From the NCBI RefSeq assembly GCF_011320225.1, contig NZ_JAAOEN010000026.1:1-51682 (forward strand): DNA of 51,682 bases, in the 5' to 3' direction. This document shows, piece after piece, positions 38,718-46,197 of this stretch. The DNA is from Phytoactinopolyspora limicola (GTDB lineage Bacteria > Actinomycetota > Actinomycetes > Jiangellales > Jiangellaceae). Made by a program: the position numbers and the translations under genes. The first letter of the stretch is position 1. Each line of letters begins with the position of its first letter. The notes beneath the pieces were generated by a model. That model was not told where the DNA came from. It saw nothing but the letters and a program-made list of their open reading frames with translations, and ran no database searches.

Positions 38718-39761
38718 CTACCCGTTGTCGCGTGGTGGGGTGCTCTGGCGGATGACGACCTCGCCCGAGATCCTGCGTACCCTCGGCGGGTCGCCGGGTT
38801 CGGCTTCGAGTGCGAGGTCGAGGGCGATCGCCCCGGCAGTTTCCAGAGGCAGCTGAACCGTGGTGAGCGCGGGGCTGAGGTCGCGCAGGGTGGTGATGTC
38901 GTCGAAGCCGGCCATACCAAGCTGGCGAGGTAGGTCTAGGCCGTGCTCGCGGCAGGCCGTCATAGCGCCGACAGCCATGACGTCGTTGGCGGCGAACACA
39001 CAATCGAGGTTCATACCTCGGTCCAGCATCTCGGTCATGGCGGCGTAACCGCCGTCGCGGGTGAAGCCACCGTGAACGACGTCGGCTGGTGCGACCGCCA
39101 ACCCGCGGGCCACCAGGCCGGCCCGGAAACCTTCGACGCGGTCGCGGGCGGTGAGCAGAGTTTCCGGTCCGCCGAGGATGCCGAACCGCTGATACCCCAG
39201 GTCGACCAGCTGGACGGCGAGGTCATAGGCACCGGAGTAGTTCTCCAGCACGACGGTGTCGACCGGCAGAAGATCTTGGCTGATCATCACCACTCGGCCA
39301 CCGATGCCTTCGAACGAGGCCACCTCGCGGCGCAGCGCGTCGTCGTCCGGGCTGTCGGCCATCCGGCTGCCGACCACGATGACCACCCGGCTGTGCTGCC
39401 CGCGTAGTGCGCCCAGGTGTTCGACCTCCCGGTCGGTGCGGCGTCCGGTGTTGGCCAGGGTGACGAGCATCTGATGTGCTTCCGCGGCCCGGATGACACC
39501 GGTGGCGATCGAGGAGAAGTAGGGGTCGGCGATGTCGTGGACCAGGAGGCCGGCGATGTTGGTGCGGCCTTTGGCCACCGCCTGCGCCTGGGAGTTGGCC
39601 GCGTAGTTGAGTTTGTGCGCAGCGGCCAAGACACGTTGGCGGAGTTCGTCGCCGACCTGGCGCGTGCTGCCGTTGATGGCGCGCGAGGCGGTGGCGAGCG
39701 ACACACCTGCCTCCCGAGCGACGTCGGTCAGCGTGACCGCGCTGCTTCGCTGGTCGGGCAT
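38718..39761 (-). CDS. LacI-family transcriptional regulator
   Basis: A 347-residue LacI/GalR repressor. The HTH is at residues 10-55 (VTLTDVAREAGVSLATASRAING ... KLNYAANSQAQAVAKGRT), followed by a periplasmic-binding-protein-like sensor (GLLVHDIADPYFSSIATG, RFGILGGPETLLTARDR, FAANDVMAVGAMTACREHGLDLP, GFDDITT). It is the only LacI protein in the window and is therefore the candidate for the AAGCGCTT palindrome before the Gfo/Idh-DUF993 operon. The degenerate GGAAGGCGGTTTCC at 39789-39802, just before its own start, could allow autoregulation. Confidence 0.9.
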   Translation of the reverse strand: MPDQRSSAVTLTDVAREAGVSLATASRAINGSTRQVGDELRQRVLAAAHKLNYAANSQAQAVAKGRTNIAGLLVHDIADPYFSSIATGVIRAAEAHQMLVTLANTGRRTDREVEHLGALRGQHSRVVIVVGSRMADSPDDDALRREVASFEGIGGRVVMISQDLLPVDTVVLENYSGAYDLAVQLVDLGYQRFGILGGPETLLTARDRVEGFRAGLVARGLAVAPADVVHGGFTRDGGYAAMTEMLDRGMNLDCVFAANDVMAVGAMTACREHGLDLPRQLGMAGFDDITTLRDLSPALTTVQLPLETAGAIALDLALEAEPGDPPRVRRISGEVVIRQSTPPRDNG

Positions 39762-39788
39762 GGAGTCCCCGTTCCTGACGTGCCGGCT

Positions 39789-39802
39789 GGAAGGCGGTTT
39801 CC
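39789..39802. promoter_or_regulatory. Degenerate LacI-type operator before the lacI-family gene
   Basis: GGAAGGCGGTTTCC keeps the symmetric outer GGAA...TTCC and central CG of the GGAAAGCGCTTACC site at 34568-34581, but its inner bases differ. It lies 28 bp upstream of the regulator's start, a suitable place for autorepression. Support is weak without binding data. Confidence 0.4.
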
Positions 39803-39885
39803 ACTCTAACGCGAGCCAACCGGCTCCGGTGATGTTTTGACGGTGAGCGTCCGTCGTCGGGGGAGTGGGGCCGGTCCCACAAGAC

Positions 39886-39926
39886 GATCGCCTGGTTGTG
39901 GCCGCGGCGGCGACAACCAGGCGATC
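39886..39926 (-). terminator. Hairpin terminator of the sigma-70 factor gene
   Basis: GATCGCCTGGTTGT (39886-39899) and its perfect complement (39913-39926) form a 14-bp stem with a 13-nt GC loop. It starts 21 bp after the sigma gene stop. No U-tract is present on either strand. Confidence 0.75.
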
Positions 39927-39947
39927 TCGGTGCTGTTGGTGATGTGG

Positions 39948-40934
39948 TTAGCTGGCCCAGGCGAGCAGCGTGTGTTTGCGCTGTGGCTCGCGGAGGGCGG
40001 CCAACGCGTGCTTCTCGAGTTGGCGCACGCGTTCCCTGGACACCCCGACCTCGTCGGCCACGTCCTGGAGTGTGTGTTCGCGGCCGTCGGCGAGGCCGTA
40101 GCGCAGTTCGATGATCCGTGCCTCACGTGGCGGCAGGGAGTCGAGCACGGTGCGCAGGGAGTCGACCAACGCGTGGTGTTCGGCGACGTCCTCGGCCCGC
40201 ACGACGTCGTCGTCCTCGATGATCTCGCCGACCGAGGTGTCGCCGTCTTCGCCGATGGGGGTGTCGAGGCTCAGCGGATCCCGCGAGACCCGTCGCAGTT
40301 CGATTACCCGCTCGACCGGAAGCCCGGCCTCTTCGGCGATCTCTTCGACCGTCGCGTCGCGGCCCAGCAAACGCTGGAGGTCACGCCCCACCCGATGCAG
40401 CTTGGCGACCGTCTCGGCGACGTGGACCGGCAATCGGACCGTCCGAGTCTGCTCAGCCAGTCCGCGCTGGATCGACTGGCGGATCCACCACGTCGCGTAG
40501 GTGGAGAACTTGAACCCCTTGGCGTAGTCGAACTTCTCGACCGCCCGCATCAAGCCGAGGTTGCCCTCTTGGATGACGTCGAGGAAGGGAAGCCCGCGGT
40601 TGGACAGCTTTCGGGCGACCGACACGACCAGGCGGAGGTTGGCCCGGATCATGTGGTCTTTGGCATGCTCGCCGTCCTGGGCGATGGACTCGAGCTCCCG
40701 GCGATGCTTCGGGGTGATCTTGCGCTCGCCTTCGCCGGCGCTGGCGGCTCGAAGCAACTCGGCCGCGTATACGCCCGCCTCGATGCGCTTGGCAAGATCC
40801 ACCTCCTGGGCCGCCGTGAGAAGTGGTGTCTTTCCTATTTGCGCGAGGTAACGACCGACCAGGTCAGGTTCCCCGTCGGAGCCGCCGCCGCGCTTGTTGG
40901 CGCGGGTGACACTCGTGTCTGTGGCCACGGTCAT
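39948..40934 (-). CDS. Group-2 (RpoD-like) sigma-70 factor
   Basis: A 328-residue sigma factor with regions 1.2 (DLVGRYLAQIGKTPLLTAAQEVDLAKRIE), 2 (NLRLVVSVARKLSNRGLPFLDVIQEGNLGLMRAVEKFDY...STYATWWIRQSI), 3 and 4.2 (TLQDVADEVGVSRERVRQLEKHALAALR). The short N-terminus lacks the long region 1.1 of the essential HrdB/SigA, so this is an alternative SigB-like factor. AGGAAGGGAGGAG precedes the ATG. A LexA-like box lies 48 bp upstream of the start, suggesting induction by DNA damage. Confidence 0.92.
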   Translation of the reverse strand: MTVATDTSVTRANKRGGGSDGEPDLVGRYLAQIGKTPLLTAAQEVDLAKRIEAGVYAAELLRAASAGEGERKITPKHRRELESIAQDGEHAKDHMIRANLRLVVSVARKLSNRGLPFLDVIQEGNLGLMRAVEKFDYAKGFKFSTYATWWIRQSIQRGLAEQTRTVRLPVHVAETVAKLHRVGRDLQRLLGRDATVEEIAEEAGLPVERVIELRRVSRDPLSLDTPIGEDGDTSVGEIIEDDDVVRAEDVAEHHALVDSLRTVLDSLPPREARIIELRYGLADGREHTLQDVADEVGVSRERVRQLEKHALAALREPQRKHTLLAWAS

Positions 40935-40970
40935 GGCTCCTCCCTTCCTGTGGTAATCGGACGGTACCCA

Positions 40971-40993
40971 GTTCGTCCGACGAACATACGTTC
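40971..40993. promoter_or_regulatory. LexA-like SOS box and overlapping palindrome upstream of the sigma gene
   Basis: GAACATACGTTC (40982-40993) matches the actinobacterial SOS-box form GAAC-N4-GTTC. It overlaps a second perfect repeat, GTTCGTC-C-GACGAAC (40971-40985), so three GTTC/GAAC half-sites lie side by side. The cluster is 37-59 bp before the start codon, within the probable promoter of the minus-strand sigma gene. Confidence 0.55.
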
Positions 40994-41158
40994 ACAACGT
41001 CCGGGGCGTCCGAGAGATTCCGAACTAGCTGAGAAGTTGCTGAGAATGAGGGCAACCGAAAGGGCCGGCGTTCGGCATATGGGCCCGCGATTGGCAGCCG
41101 TCGTCGTCGATCGCTGCCGCACCGACCCCAGTTCCAACGTCGCTACTCCGCCCCCTAT

Positions 41159-41218
41159 TCCCATGATCATGAACACTTTGCCGTGTCATGACACGGCAAA
41201 GTGTTCATGATCATGGGA
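41159..41218. terminator. Long palindrome, copy E (60 bp, perfect, different sequence)
   Basis: Two 30-nt arms meet at TCATGA (centre 41188/41189). The outer part CCCATGATCAT resembles copies A and B, but the inner GAACACTTTGCCGTG is unrelated. It begins 9 bp after the MFS stop (on the minus strand) and ends the MFS transcript before the sigma gene. No U-tract follows. Confidence 0.88.
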
Positions 41219-41226
41219 GGGGTGGG

Positions 41227-42669
41227 TCAGCGGGCGGTGGTGACGAGCTCACGGGTGTCCGCTGCGGCGGTGCCACCGGGGGTCTGGTCCGGATCGGGAC
41301 TGGTGGTCGAGGCCTGGGCGTGGGCGGTGCGGTGCTGCCGGGTGACGCGGACGAGTGCCAGCACGCTCACCGCGGCGAGCACGGTGGCCATGACGAGCGC
41401 CAGGCTCATCCCCGCCGTGTCGTCGCCGCTCATCCGCCAGACCACCGTGGCCAGCGCGGGCCCGAGGGCGATACCCAACTGGCGGACGAGGCTGGTGGTA
41501 GCGCCGATGGTGGCCATGAGGTGCCGTGGTGCCCGCGACATCGCCATGTTCTGGTTCTGGCCGGCGAACAGTCCGGCCCCGACACCGGCGATAGCCAGTC
41601 GCCACGCGAAGTCGAGCGGGCCCCATCCGGCGTTCAGCGGCACCAACAGCACGATCCCGGCGGTGACGCCGACCGCCCCGGCGATGGCTACCGGCCGGGC
41701 TCCCCAACGGTCGGCCAACGCGCCTCCGAGCAGGCCGAACAGCATGACCCCGGCCGGGAAGGCGAGAACGGTCAGTCCGACGGAGCTGGCGGAGAGGCCG
41801 GACTCGCGTTGCAGGTAGAACGGGATGAGGAACTGTACGGCCATCACGGCGGTCATCTCGACTAGCAGAGCGATATGTAATCCGAGCATTCCTGGAGCGC
41901 GGACCGCTTGGAGCACCTGGGTGCTGCCGGGCTGACGGCGCCAGAGGACGAGCAGCGGTAGCGCGACGAGGGTGACGGCCAGCCACGCGGCCCCGTGTTC
42001 GGCGGTGAGGGACAACGCCAGCAGGATCGCGACGCCCGCGCCGCTGAGCACGGCGGTTTCGGCCAGCCAGGCCCGGCCGGGCAGCTTCGGTGCCGGCCCG
42101 GGGGAGAGCTGGGTGGCGGCGATGGTGATGACGAGGGCGCTCACGGGGACGTTGAGATAGAAGATCCAGGACCAGCCGAGAGAGTCGATCAGGAGGCCGC
42201 CCAACGCCGGTCCGCTGATAGCGCCGAGCGGGCCGAGGGTCATGAAGATGGACATGCCGCGCCCGCGGGCCTGGGGGAGTACCGCGGTGGTGACCAGGAC
42301 TGGCAGGATCGCGAACAGCGCTGCGCCGAAGGCTCCTTGGATCACCCTGGCGGCGATGAGGGTCCCGATGTTCGGTGCGAGACCAACGGCGATGCTGGCG
42401 AGTGCGAAGCCCGCGACGGAGCCGAGGAACGCCTGGCGTTGTCCCATCTGATCGAGCCAGCGGCCGGCCGGCAGGCTCAACGCGACCATGGGTAACACGT
42501 AGCCGAGGATGATCCATTGGGTGAGTGTGGTGCCGATGCCGAAGTCGGCCTCGATCGTCGGCAGCGCGACGTGGACGACTGTCACGTCGGCTTGTGCCAT
42601 GAAGACGGCGAGGCCGGCGGCGATGACCAGCCACCAGCGGTTGCGTTGAGTCGTGTCGTTGGTGTGCAT
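41227..42669 (-). CDS. MFS drug-type efflux transporter (DHA2-like)
   Basis: A 480-residue membrane protein with about 14 hydrophobic spans. Motif-A-like segments LPAGRWLDQMGQRQ and GGALADRWGARPV and the motif-C-like GPLGAISGPALGGLLIDSLGWSWIFYLNVP place it in the DHA2 drug:H+ antiporter group. A GGAGGAT site precedes the ATG. It is transcribed divergently from a TetR gene, the standard arrangement for a substrate-induced exporter. Palindrome E ends its transcript. Confidence 0.9.
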   Translation of the reverse strand: MHTNDTTQRNRWWLVIAAGLAVFMAQADVTVVHVALPTIEADFGIGTTLTQWIILGYVLPMVALSLPAGRWLDQMGQRQAFLGSVAGFALASIAVGLAPNIGTLIAARVIQGAFGAALFAILPVLVTTAVLPQARGRGMSIFMTLGPLGAISGPALGGLLIDSLGWSWIFYLNVPVSALVITIAATQLSPGPAPKLPGRAWLAETAVLSGAGVAILLALSLTAEHGAAWLAVTLVALPLLVLWRRQPGSTQVLQAVRAPGMLGLHIALLVEMTAVMAVQFLIPFYLQRESGLSASSVGLTVLAFPAGVMLFGLLGGALADRWGARPVAIAGAVGVTAGIVLLVPLNAGWGPLDFAWRLAIAGVGAGLFAGQNQNMAMSRAPRHLMATIGATTSLVRQLGIALGPALATVVWRMSGDDTAGMSLALVMATVLAAVSVLALVRVTRQHRTAHAQASTTSPDPDQTPGGTAAADTRELVTTAR

Positions 42670-42692
42670 GGCATCCTCCGAAACTTCACATG

Positions 42693-42734
42693 GTGTGCAT
42701 AAAGTAAACTACACACAGCGAGTAATTTCGTCAA
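42693..42734 (-). promoter_or_regulatory. Promoter of the MFS gene with TetR-type operator
   Basis: On the minus strand TTGACG (42734-42729), a 17-bp spacer and TAGTTT (42711-42706) form a good sigma-70 promoter. An imperfect inverted repeat GTGTGCA...TACACAC (42693-42716) covers the -10 box and start site and also lies just upstream of the divergent tetR gene, so one bound dimer could repress both. Confidence 0.65.
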
Positions 42735-42745
42735 TAGGAGGGCGC

Positions 42746-43357
42746 ATGACTCGATCCATCGACGCGCCACGTAACGCGCGCAGCCAGCGCACCCGCGACG
42801 CCCTGCTCGGCGCCACCCGCGACATCCTCGAGGGGGACGGATTCGAGGCGCTGACCATGGCGGCAGTGGCTGAGCGGGCGGGGGTGTCCCGGCGTGCGGT
42901 CTACCTGCATTTCACGTCGCGCGTGGAGATGGTCAACGCACTGTTCGACTACATCGCGCGGCACGAAGGCCTAGCTGACTCGTTAGCCCGGATTTGGCGG
43001 GCGCCGGACGCTGAGGCGGGATTACGAGAATGGGTGGCACACCTGGTCCGGTATCACCCGAGGGTCATGGCCGTCGATCGTGCTATCGAGCGGGTCCGGC
43101 GGGTGGACCCTGACGCCCAGCGGCACCGGAATGCGGTGACCGAGAGTCAGCTGGCCAGCTGTCAGCGCCTGGCCCGGTGGCTAGAGACGGAGGGTCGCCT
43201 GGCGCCGGAGTGGACCGTCGACGGCGCGGCCGACCTGCTTTTCGGGCTGATCTGCACGGAGCTGTTCGAGCGGCTCCTCGAGACTCGGTCGTGGACGCCG
43301 GATCAACTGGAAAAGAACCTGTGGGTGGTGTGCCGTTCGGTGCTTGTATCGGGGTGA
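42746..43357 (+). CDS. TetR-family transcriptional regulator
   Basis: A 203-residue repressor. The N-terminal HTH reads SQRTRDALLGATRDILEGDGFEALTMAAVAERAGVSRRAVYLHFTSRVEMVNALF; the rest is a helical ligand-binding domain. TAGGAGGG 5 nt upstream fixes the start at ATG 42746 rather than at 42653, which lies inside the MFS gene. It is divergent from the DHA2 exporter and most likely its repressor. A strong hairpin follows the stop. Confidence 0.92.
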   Translation: MTRSIDAPRNARSQRTRDALLGATRDILEGDGFEALTMAAVAERAGVSRRAVYLHFTSRVEMVNALFDYIARHEGLADSLARIWRAPDAEAGLREWVAHLVRYHPRVMAVDRAIERVRRVDPDAQRHRNAVTESQLASCQRLARWLETEGRLAPEWTVDGAADLLFGLICTELFERLLETRSWTPDQLEKNLWVVCRSVLVSG

Positions 43358-43437
43358 GGTTCGCTACGGGCCGGCTGCTGCCGCCTGTTGCGGCGTGCCA
43401 TTCATTGACGACAGCAGCACCTGAACCCGGTTGAGAA

Positions 43438-43470
43438 CCCGCGCGAATAGGGCGCCCCTATTCGCGCGGG
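43438..43470. terminator. Bidirectional hairpin terminator
   Basis: CCCGCGCGAATAGGG (43438-43452) and its perfect complement (43456-43470) flank a CGC triloop, giving a 15-bp stem. It lies between the convergent TetR and PPOX genes, 80 bp after the former and 5 bp after the latter, so it can serve both. Confidence 0.8.
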
Positions 43471-43475
43471 GAACA

Positions 43476-43823
43476 TTAGGAGGCGTCGAGCCCCCAGGAG
43501 CGAACGCGGTCGGGGTGGATGCGGATCAGTGGCTGCGGTCCGTCGATGGCCTCGGCTCGGCCCCGGATCTCGACGGCGCGGGGCCGCCATGGAGGCAGGA
43601 TGTCGTCGACGACGATGGCCGCCCGCCCGGACCGGCCGACGTCGCGGAACTTCTTGGTTGCGGAGAAATCGCGTCCGCCGACGTCGATGGTGTCGAGGTC
43701 GCGGTTGTAGGTCCAGCCGACGGGGGTGACGTGTGGTGTGCCGTCCGGGCCGACGGTGGCGATACGTGCGAGCCGCCGCTCCGACAGTAGATAGTTCAGC
43801 TCTTGGTCGCTGAAGACACTCAT
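43476..43823 (-). CDS. PPOX-class (F420/FMN-type) oxidoreductase
   Basis: A 115-residue split-barrel protein with SERRLARIATVGPDGTPHVTPVGW at the start, a GGRDFSATKKFRDVGRSGRAAIVVDD centre and the late VEIRGRAE motif, as in actinobacterial PPOX-class F420-dependent enzymes. GGGAGG 6 nt upstream selects ATG 43823; the longer reading to 44072 runs into the ECF promoter region. It is probably cytosolic, reducing a small molecule or binding F420/FMN; substrate unknown. Confidence 0.85.
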   Translation of the reverse strand: MSVFSDQELNYLLSERRLARIATVGPDGTPHVTPVGWTYNRDLDTIDVGGRDFSATKKFRDVGRSGRAAIVVDDILPPWRPRAVEIRGRAEAIDGPQPLIRIHPDRVRSWGLDAS

Positions 43824-43953
43824 GAATGACCTCCCGAGAACGATGCAAGAAGTATACGTTATGTGAACTTTCTGGTCGAGATGGTTGTCCCGAAATCTGC
43901 GCTCCGAGCCAAGCGGTGCATCTAAGCTGACCAAAATAGCCTCGCTGACCTGC

Positions 43954-43981
43954 GAGAACCGAACGAGCAGAGGATGCGTCT
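43954..43981 (+). promoter_or_regulatory. ECF-type promoter upstream of the ECF sigma gene
   Basis: GAGAACC (43954-43960) and CGTCT (43977-43981) are separated by 16 bp, matching the general ECF promoter form GGAAC-N16/17-CGTC. Transcription would start about 7-9 bp later, at or next to the GTG at 43990, suggesting an autoregulated, possibly leaderless message. Confidence 0.5.
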
Positions 43982-43989
43982 CTACTGAC

Positions 43990-44571
43990 GTGAGAAGACG
44001 ACGGTCGAAACCGAGCACCACCGTGTCCGGTGCGCGGGCCGAACCCAGCGACGACGAGCTGCTCCGCGCCATCGGCCGCGGCAGCCAGGAGGCGTTCGAG
44101 GAGTACTACACCCGGAACGCAGCCTGGCTGCTACTCCGCCTGCGTCGCCGATGCGGCGATGCCGAACTGGCCGCCGACGTCGTCCAAGAGACCTTCCTGG
44201 CGGTGTGGCGGGCAGCTGGGTCCTATCGTGGGCGGGGCCAAGCGGGAGGCTGGTTGTGGTCGATCGCCACCCGGCGACTGATCGACGCTCATCGGCGACG
44301 GGTGGCCCGTGGTGAGTCCGTGGCCGTCGACCTGGACCACGACCCAGCCGTAGCTCCATCCGCGGAAGAGGAAGCCCTGGCCGCCTCGTTGGACGCGGAT
44401 CTGGCCAGCGCCCTGCACCGGCTCGCGCCCGAGTTGAGAGCTGTTCTACAGGCCACTGTGCTGGACGGGTTGTCGGTCCGAGAAGCCGCCGTCCTCCTGG
44501 ACATTCCCGAGGGAACGGTGAAAACCCGGGCCCGGCGGGCGCGGCTGCACCTCAAGGAGGCACTGACATGA
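43990..44571 (+). CDS. ECF-type RNA polymerase sigma factor
   Basis: About 193 residues. Region 2 reads SQEAFEEYYTRNAAWLLLRLRRRCGDAELAADVVQETFLAVWRAAGSY and region 4 LAPELRAVLQATVLDGLSVREAAVLLDIPEGTVKTRARRARLHLKEAL. The GTG at 43990 is chosen because an ECF-like promoter ends just upstream; GTG 44023 is an alternative. Translation is coupled to the anti-sigma-like gene (ATGA at 44568-44571). It probably controls the ABC export system that follows. Confidence 0.87.
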   Translation: MRRRRSKPSTTVSGARAEPSDDELLRAIGRGSQEAFEEYYTRNAAWLLLRLRRRCGDAELAADVVQETFLAVWRAAGSYRGRGQAGGWLWSIATRRLIDAHRRRVARGESVAVDLDHDPAVAPSAEEEALAASLDADLASALHRLAPELRAVLQATVLDGLSVREAAVLLDIPEGTVKTRARRARLHLKEALT

Positions 44572-45410
44572 CCTGGCATGTTGCACGTCCCACCATCCTG
44601 GCCTACGTCGACGGTGACGCGGCCGAGGCCGATGCCTGGTCCATCGAGGCCCACGTGACCGACTGCGAGCGCTGCCGAACTGAGCTCGCAGCGGCCGCCG
44701 CCGACGATCCGGCGCTCGCCGCCGATCTGGCCGCCTCGCGGACCGCCCTTCTCGCGGGGTTGCCGCCGCAGGGCCGGATACGCCGTGGTTCACCTGCGCG
44801 CGGCCTGCGGATTCTGCTCGCGTCGGGGCCCGCGGCACGCGGCCCGTGGTTGCTGGCTACCCTGATGGTTCTCGCCCTGGCCATCGGGCTTGACCTGGCC
44901 AGTTCCGGAGCGGGCCTGCTCGGCTCGACGGCGCCGGTGCTCGTGCTTTTAGCACCGCTGCTGCCGGTGCTGGGGGTAGCGGCGTCGTACGGATCCGGCC
45001 TCGACGACGCACACGAGATCATCGCGACGACGGCGGCGGGCGGCCTACGTCTGCTGCTGATCCGCACCACCGCGGTGCTCGCCGTCACCGTCCCCGCGAC
45101 GATCGCCGCCGGCCTGGTGACCGGCCTGGCGTGGTCGGCGACGTGGCTGGTTCCCGGGTTGGCGCTGACGACACTCACCCTCCTGGGCGGGACCGTCGTC
45201 GGCGTTACCCGTGCCGCCGCCCTCGTCGGGGGCGGCTGGGCCTTGGTGGTGGCCGTCGATGTGATCAGCGAGACCACCATCGCACTCCTCACCGGTCCAG
45301 CGACACCGGCCTGGCTGGCCGTATTCGGGCTCAGCGCCGCCGCCCTGGTGCTGCGACGCGCGGCGTTCAACCATCTCCCCACCTCGATCCGACCCCATAG
45401 CGAGGCTTGA
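44568..45410 (+). CDS. Membrane anti-sigma-like protein with zinc-finger start
   Basis: A 280-residue protein. Residues 1-45 contain EAHVTDCERCRTEL, the HxxxCxxC motif of zinc-binding anti-sigma domains (zf-HC2), with a first Asp/His-rich helix before it. From residue about 90 on there are roughly six membrane spans (WLLATLMVLALAIGLDL; VLVLLAPLLPVLGVAA; AVLAVTVPATIAAGLV and others), more than the single span usual for such anti-sigmas. The start overlaps the sigma gene and 1 bp separates it from the ABC ATPase. It probably holds the ECF factor and may form part of the transporter. Confidence 0.82.
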   Translation: MTWHVARPTILAYVDGDAAEADAWSIEAHVTDCERCRTELAAAAADDPALAADLAASRTALLAGLPPQGRIRRGSPARGLRILLASGPAARGPWLLATLMVLALAIGLDLASSGAGLLGSTAPVLVLLAPLLPVLGVAASYGSGLDDAHEIIATTAAGGLRLLLIRTTAVLAVTVPATIAAGLVTGLAWSATWLVPGLALTTLTLLGGTVVGVTRAAALVGGGWALVVAVDVISETTIALLTGPATPAWLAVFGLSAAALVLRRAAFNHLPTSIRPHSEA

Positions 45411-45411
45411 T

Positions 45412-46197
45412 ATGACCGCTCCAACCACACTCGGCACCCATGTCGAGGTCCGCGATCTCGTCGTGCGATTCAAGAACCGGACCGCACTCGAAGGGCTGGA
45501 TCTGAACCTGGATGCGGGCGTCCATGGCCTGCTCGGCCCCAACGGCGCGGGGAAGACGACCCTGATGCGAGTGCTCGGCACCATCGCCCGGCCAACGTCT
45601 GGTCAGGTGGCGGTTCTCGGGCACGACCTCGGCAACCAGCGCGCACTACGTGACGTCCGCCGCCGGCTGGGATATCTACCGCAGCATTTCGGCTACTACC
45701 CGCGCTTCACCGTGCGGGAATTCGTCGAGTATTTCGCCTGGCTCAAAGAGATGCCATCGGCCTCGATTCCGCTGGCCGTCGATCGAGCCATCGAACGGGT
45801 CGGCCTGGCTGACCGCGCCGACGATCGGTTGAAGCGGCTCTCGGGTGGGATGTTGCGACGGGCCGGAATCGCACAGGCGATCGTCAACGACCCCGACCTG
45901 CTCCTGCTCGACGAGCCGACGGCCGGCCTCGATCCGGAGCAGCGAGTGGACTTTCGCCACCTGCTCCGCGCCATCGGTGTCGACGCCTGTGTCTTGGTGG
46001 CCACGCATCTGGTCGAGGACGTCGCCGTGGCCTGCACCGAGGTGAGCCTCGTGAACGGCGGCCGGACTGTGTTCAGAGGTACCCCCGACGAGCTGGCCGC
46101 CGCCGGCGAGCATGCGCCGGACGGCGAGTTGAACTCCGGCGATTCGCCGATCGAACGCGGCTACACCGCGGTGCTCCGCGCGGATCGGGCCCGATGA
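45412..46197 (+). CDS. ABC transporter ATP-binding protein
   Basis: A 261-residue ABC ATPase with Walker A GPNGAGKTT, Q-loop YLPQHFGYYPRFTVREFVEYFAWLK, signature LSGGMLRRAGIAQ and Walker B LLLLDEPTAGLDP, followed by the H-loop ATHLVED. It is of the single-domain exporter type. It lies 1 bp after the anti-sigma-like gene, and its stop overlaps the next membrane gene (ATGA). It should energise the two membrane proteins that follow. Confidence 0.93.
   Translation: MTAPTTLGTHVEVRDLVVRFKNRTALEGLDLNLDAGVHGLLGPNGAGKTTLMRVLGTIARPTSGQVAVLGHDLGNQRALRDVRRRLGYLPQHFGYYPRFTVREFVEYFAWLKEMPSASIPLAVDRAIERVGLADRADDRLKRLSGGMLRRAGIAQAIVNDPDLLLLDEPTAGLDPEQRVDFRHLLRAIGVDACVLVATHLVEDVAVACTEVSLVNGGRTVFRGTPDELAAAGEHAPDGELNSGDSPIERGYTAVLRADRAR

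Noticed and set aside
39837-41210. 457-codon plus-strand frame over the sigma-70 gene
   Set aside because: It covers a conserved sigma factor on the other strand, its terminator and palindrome E; no recognisable protein features.
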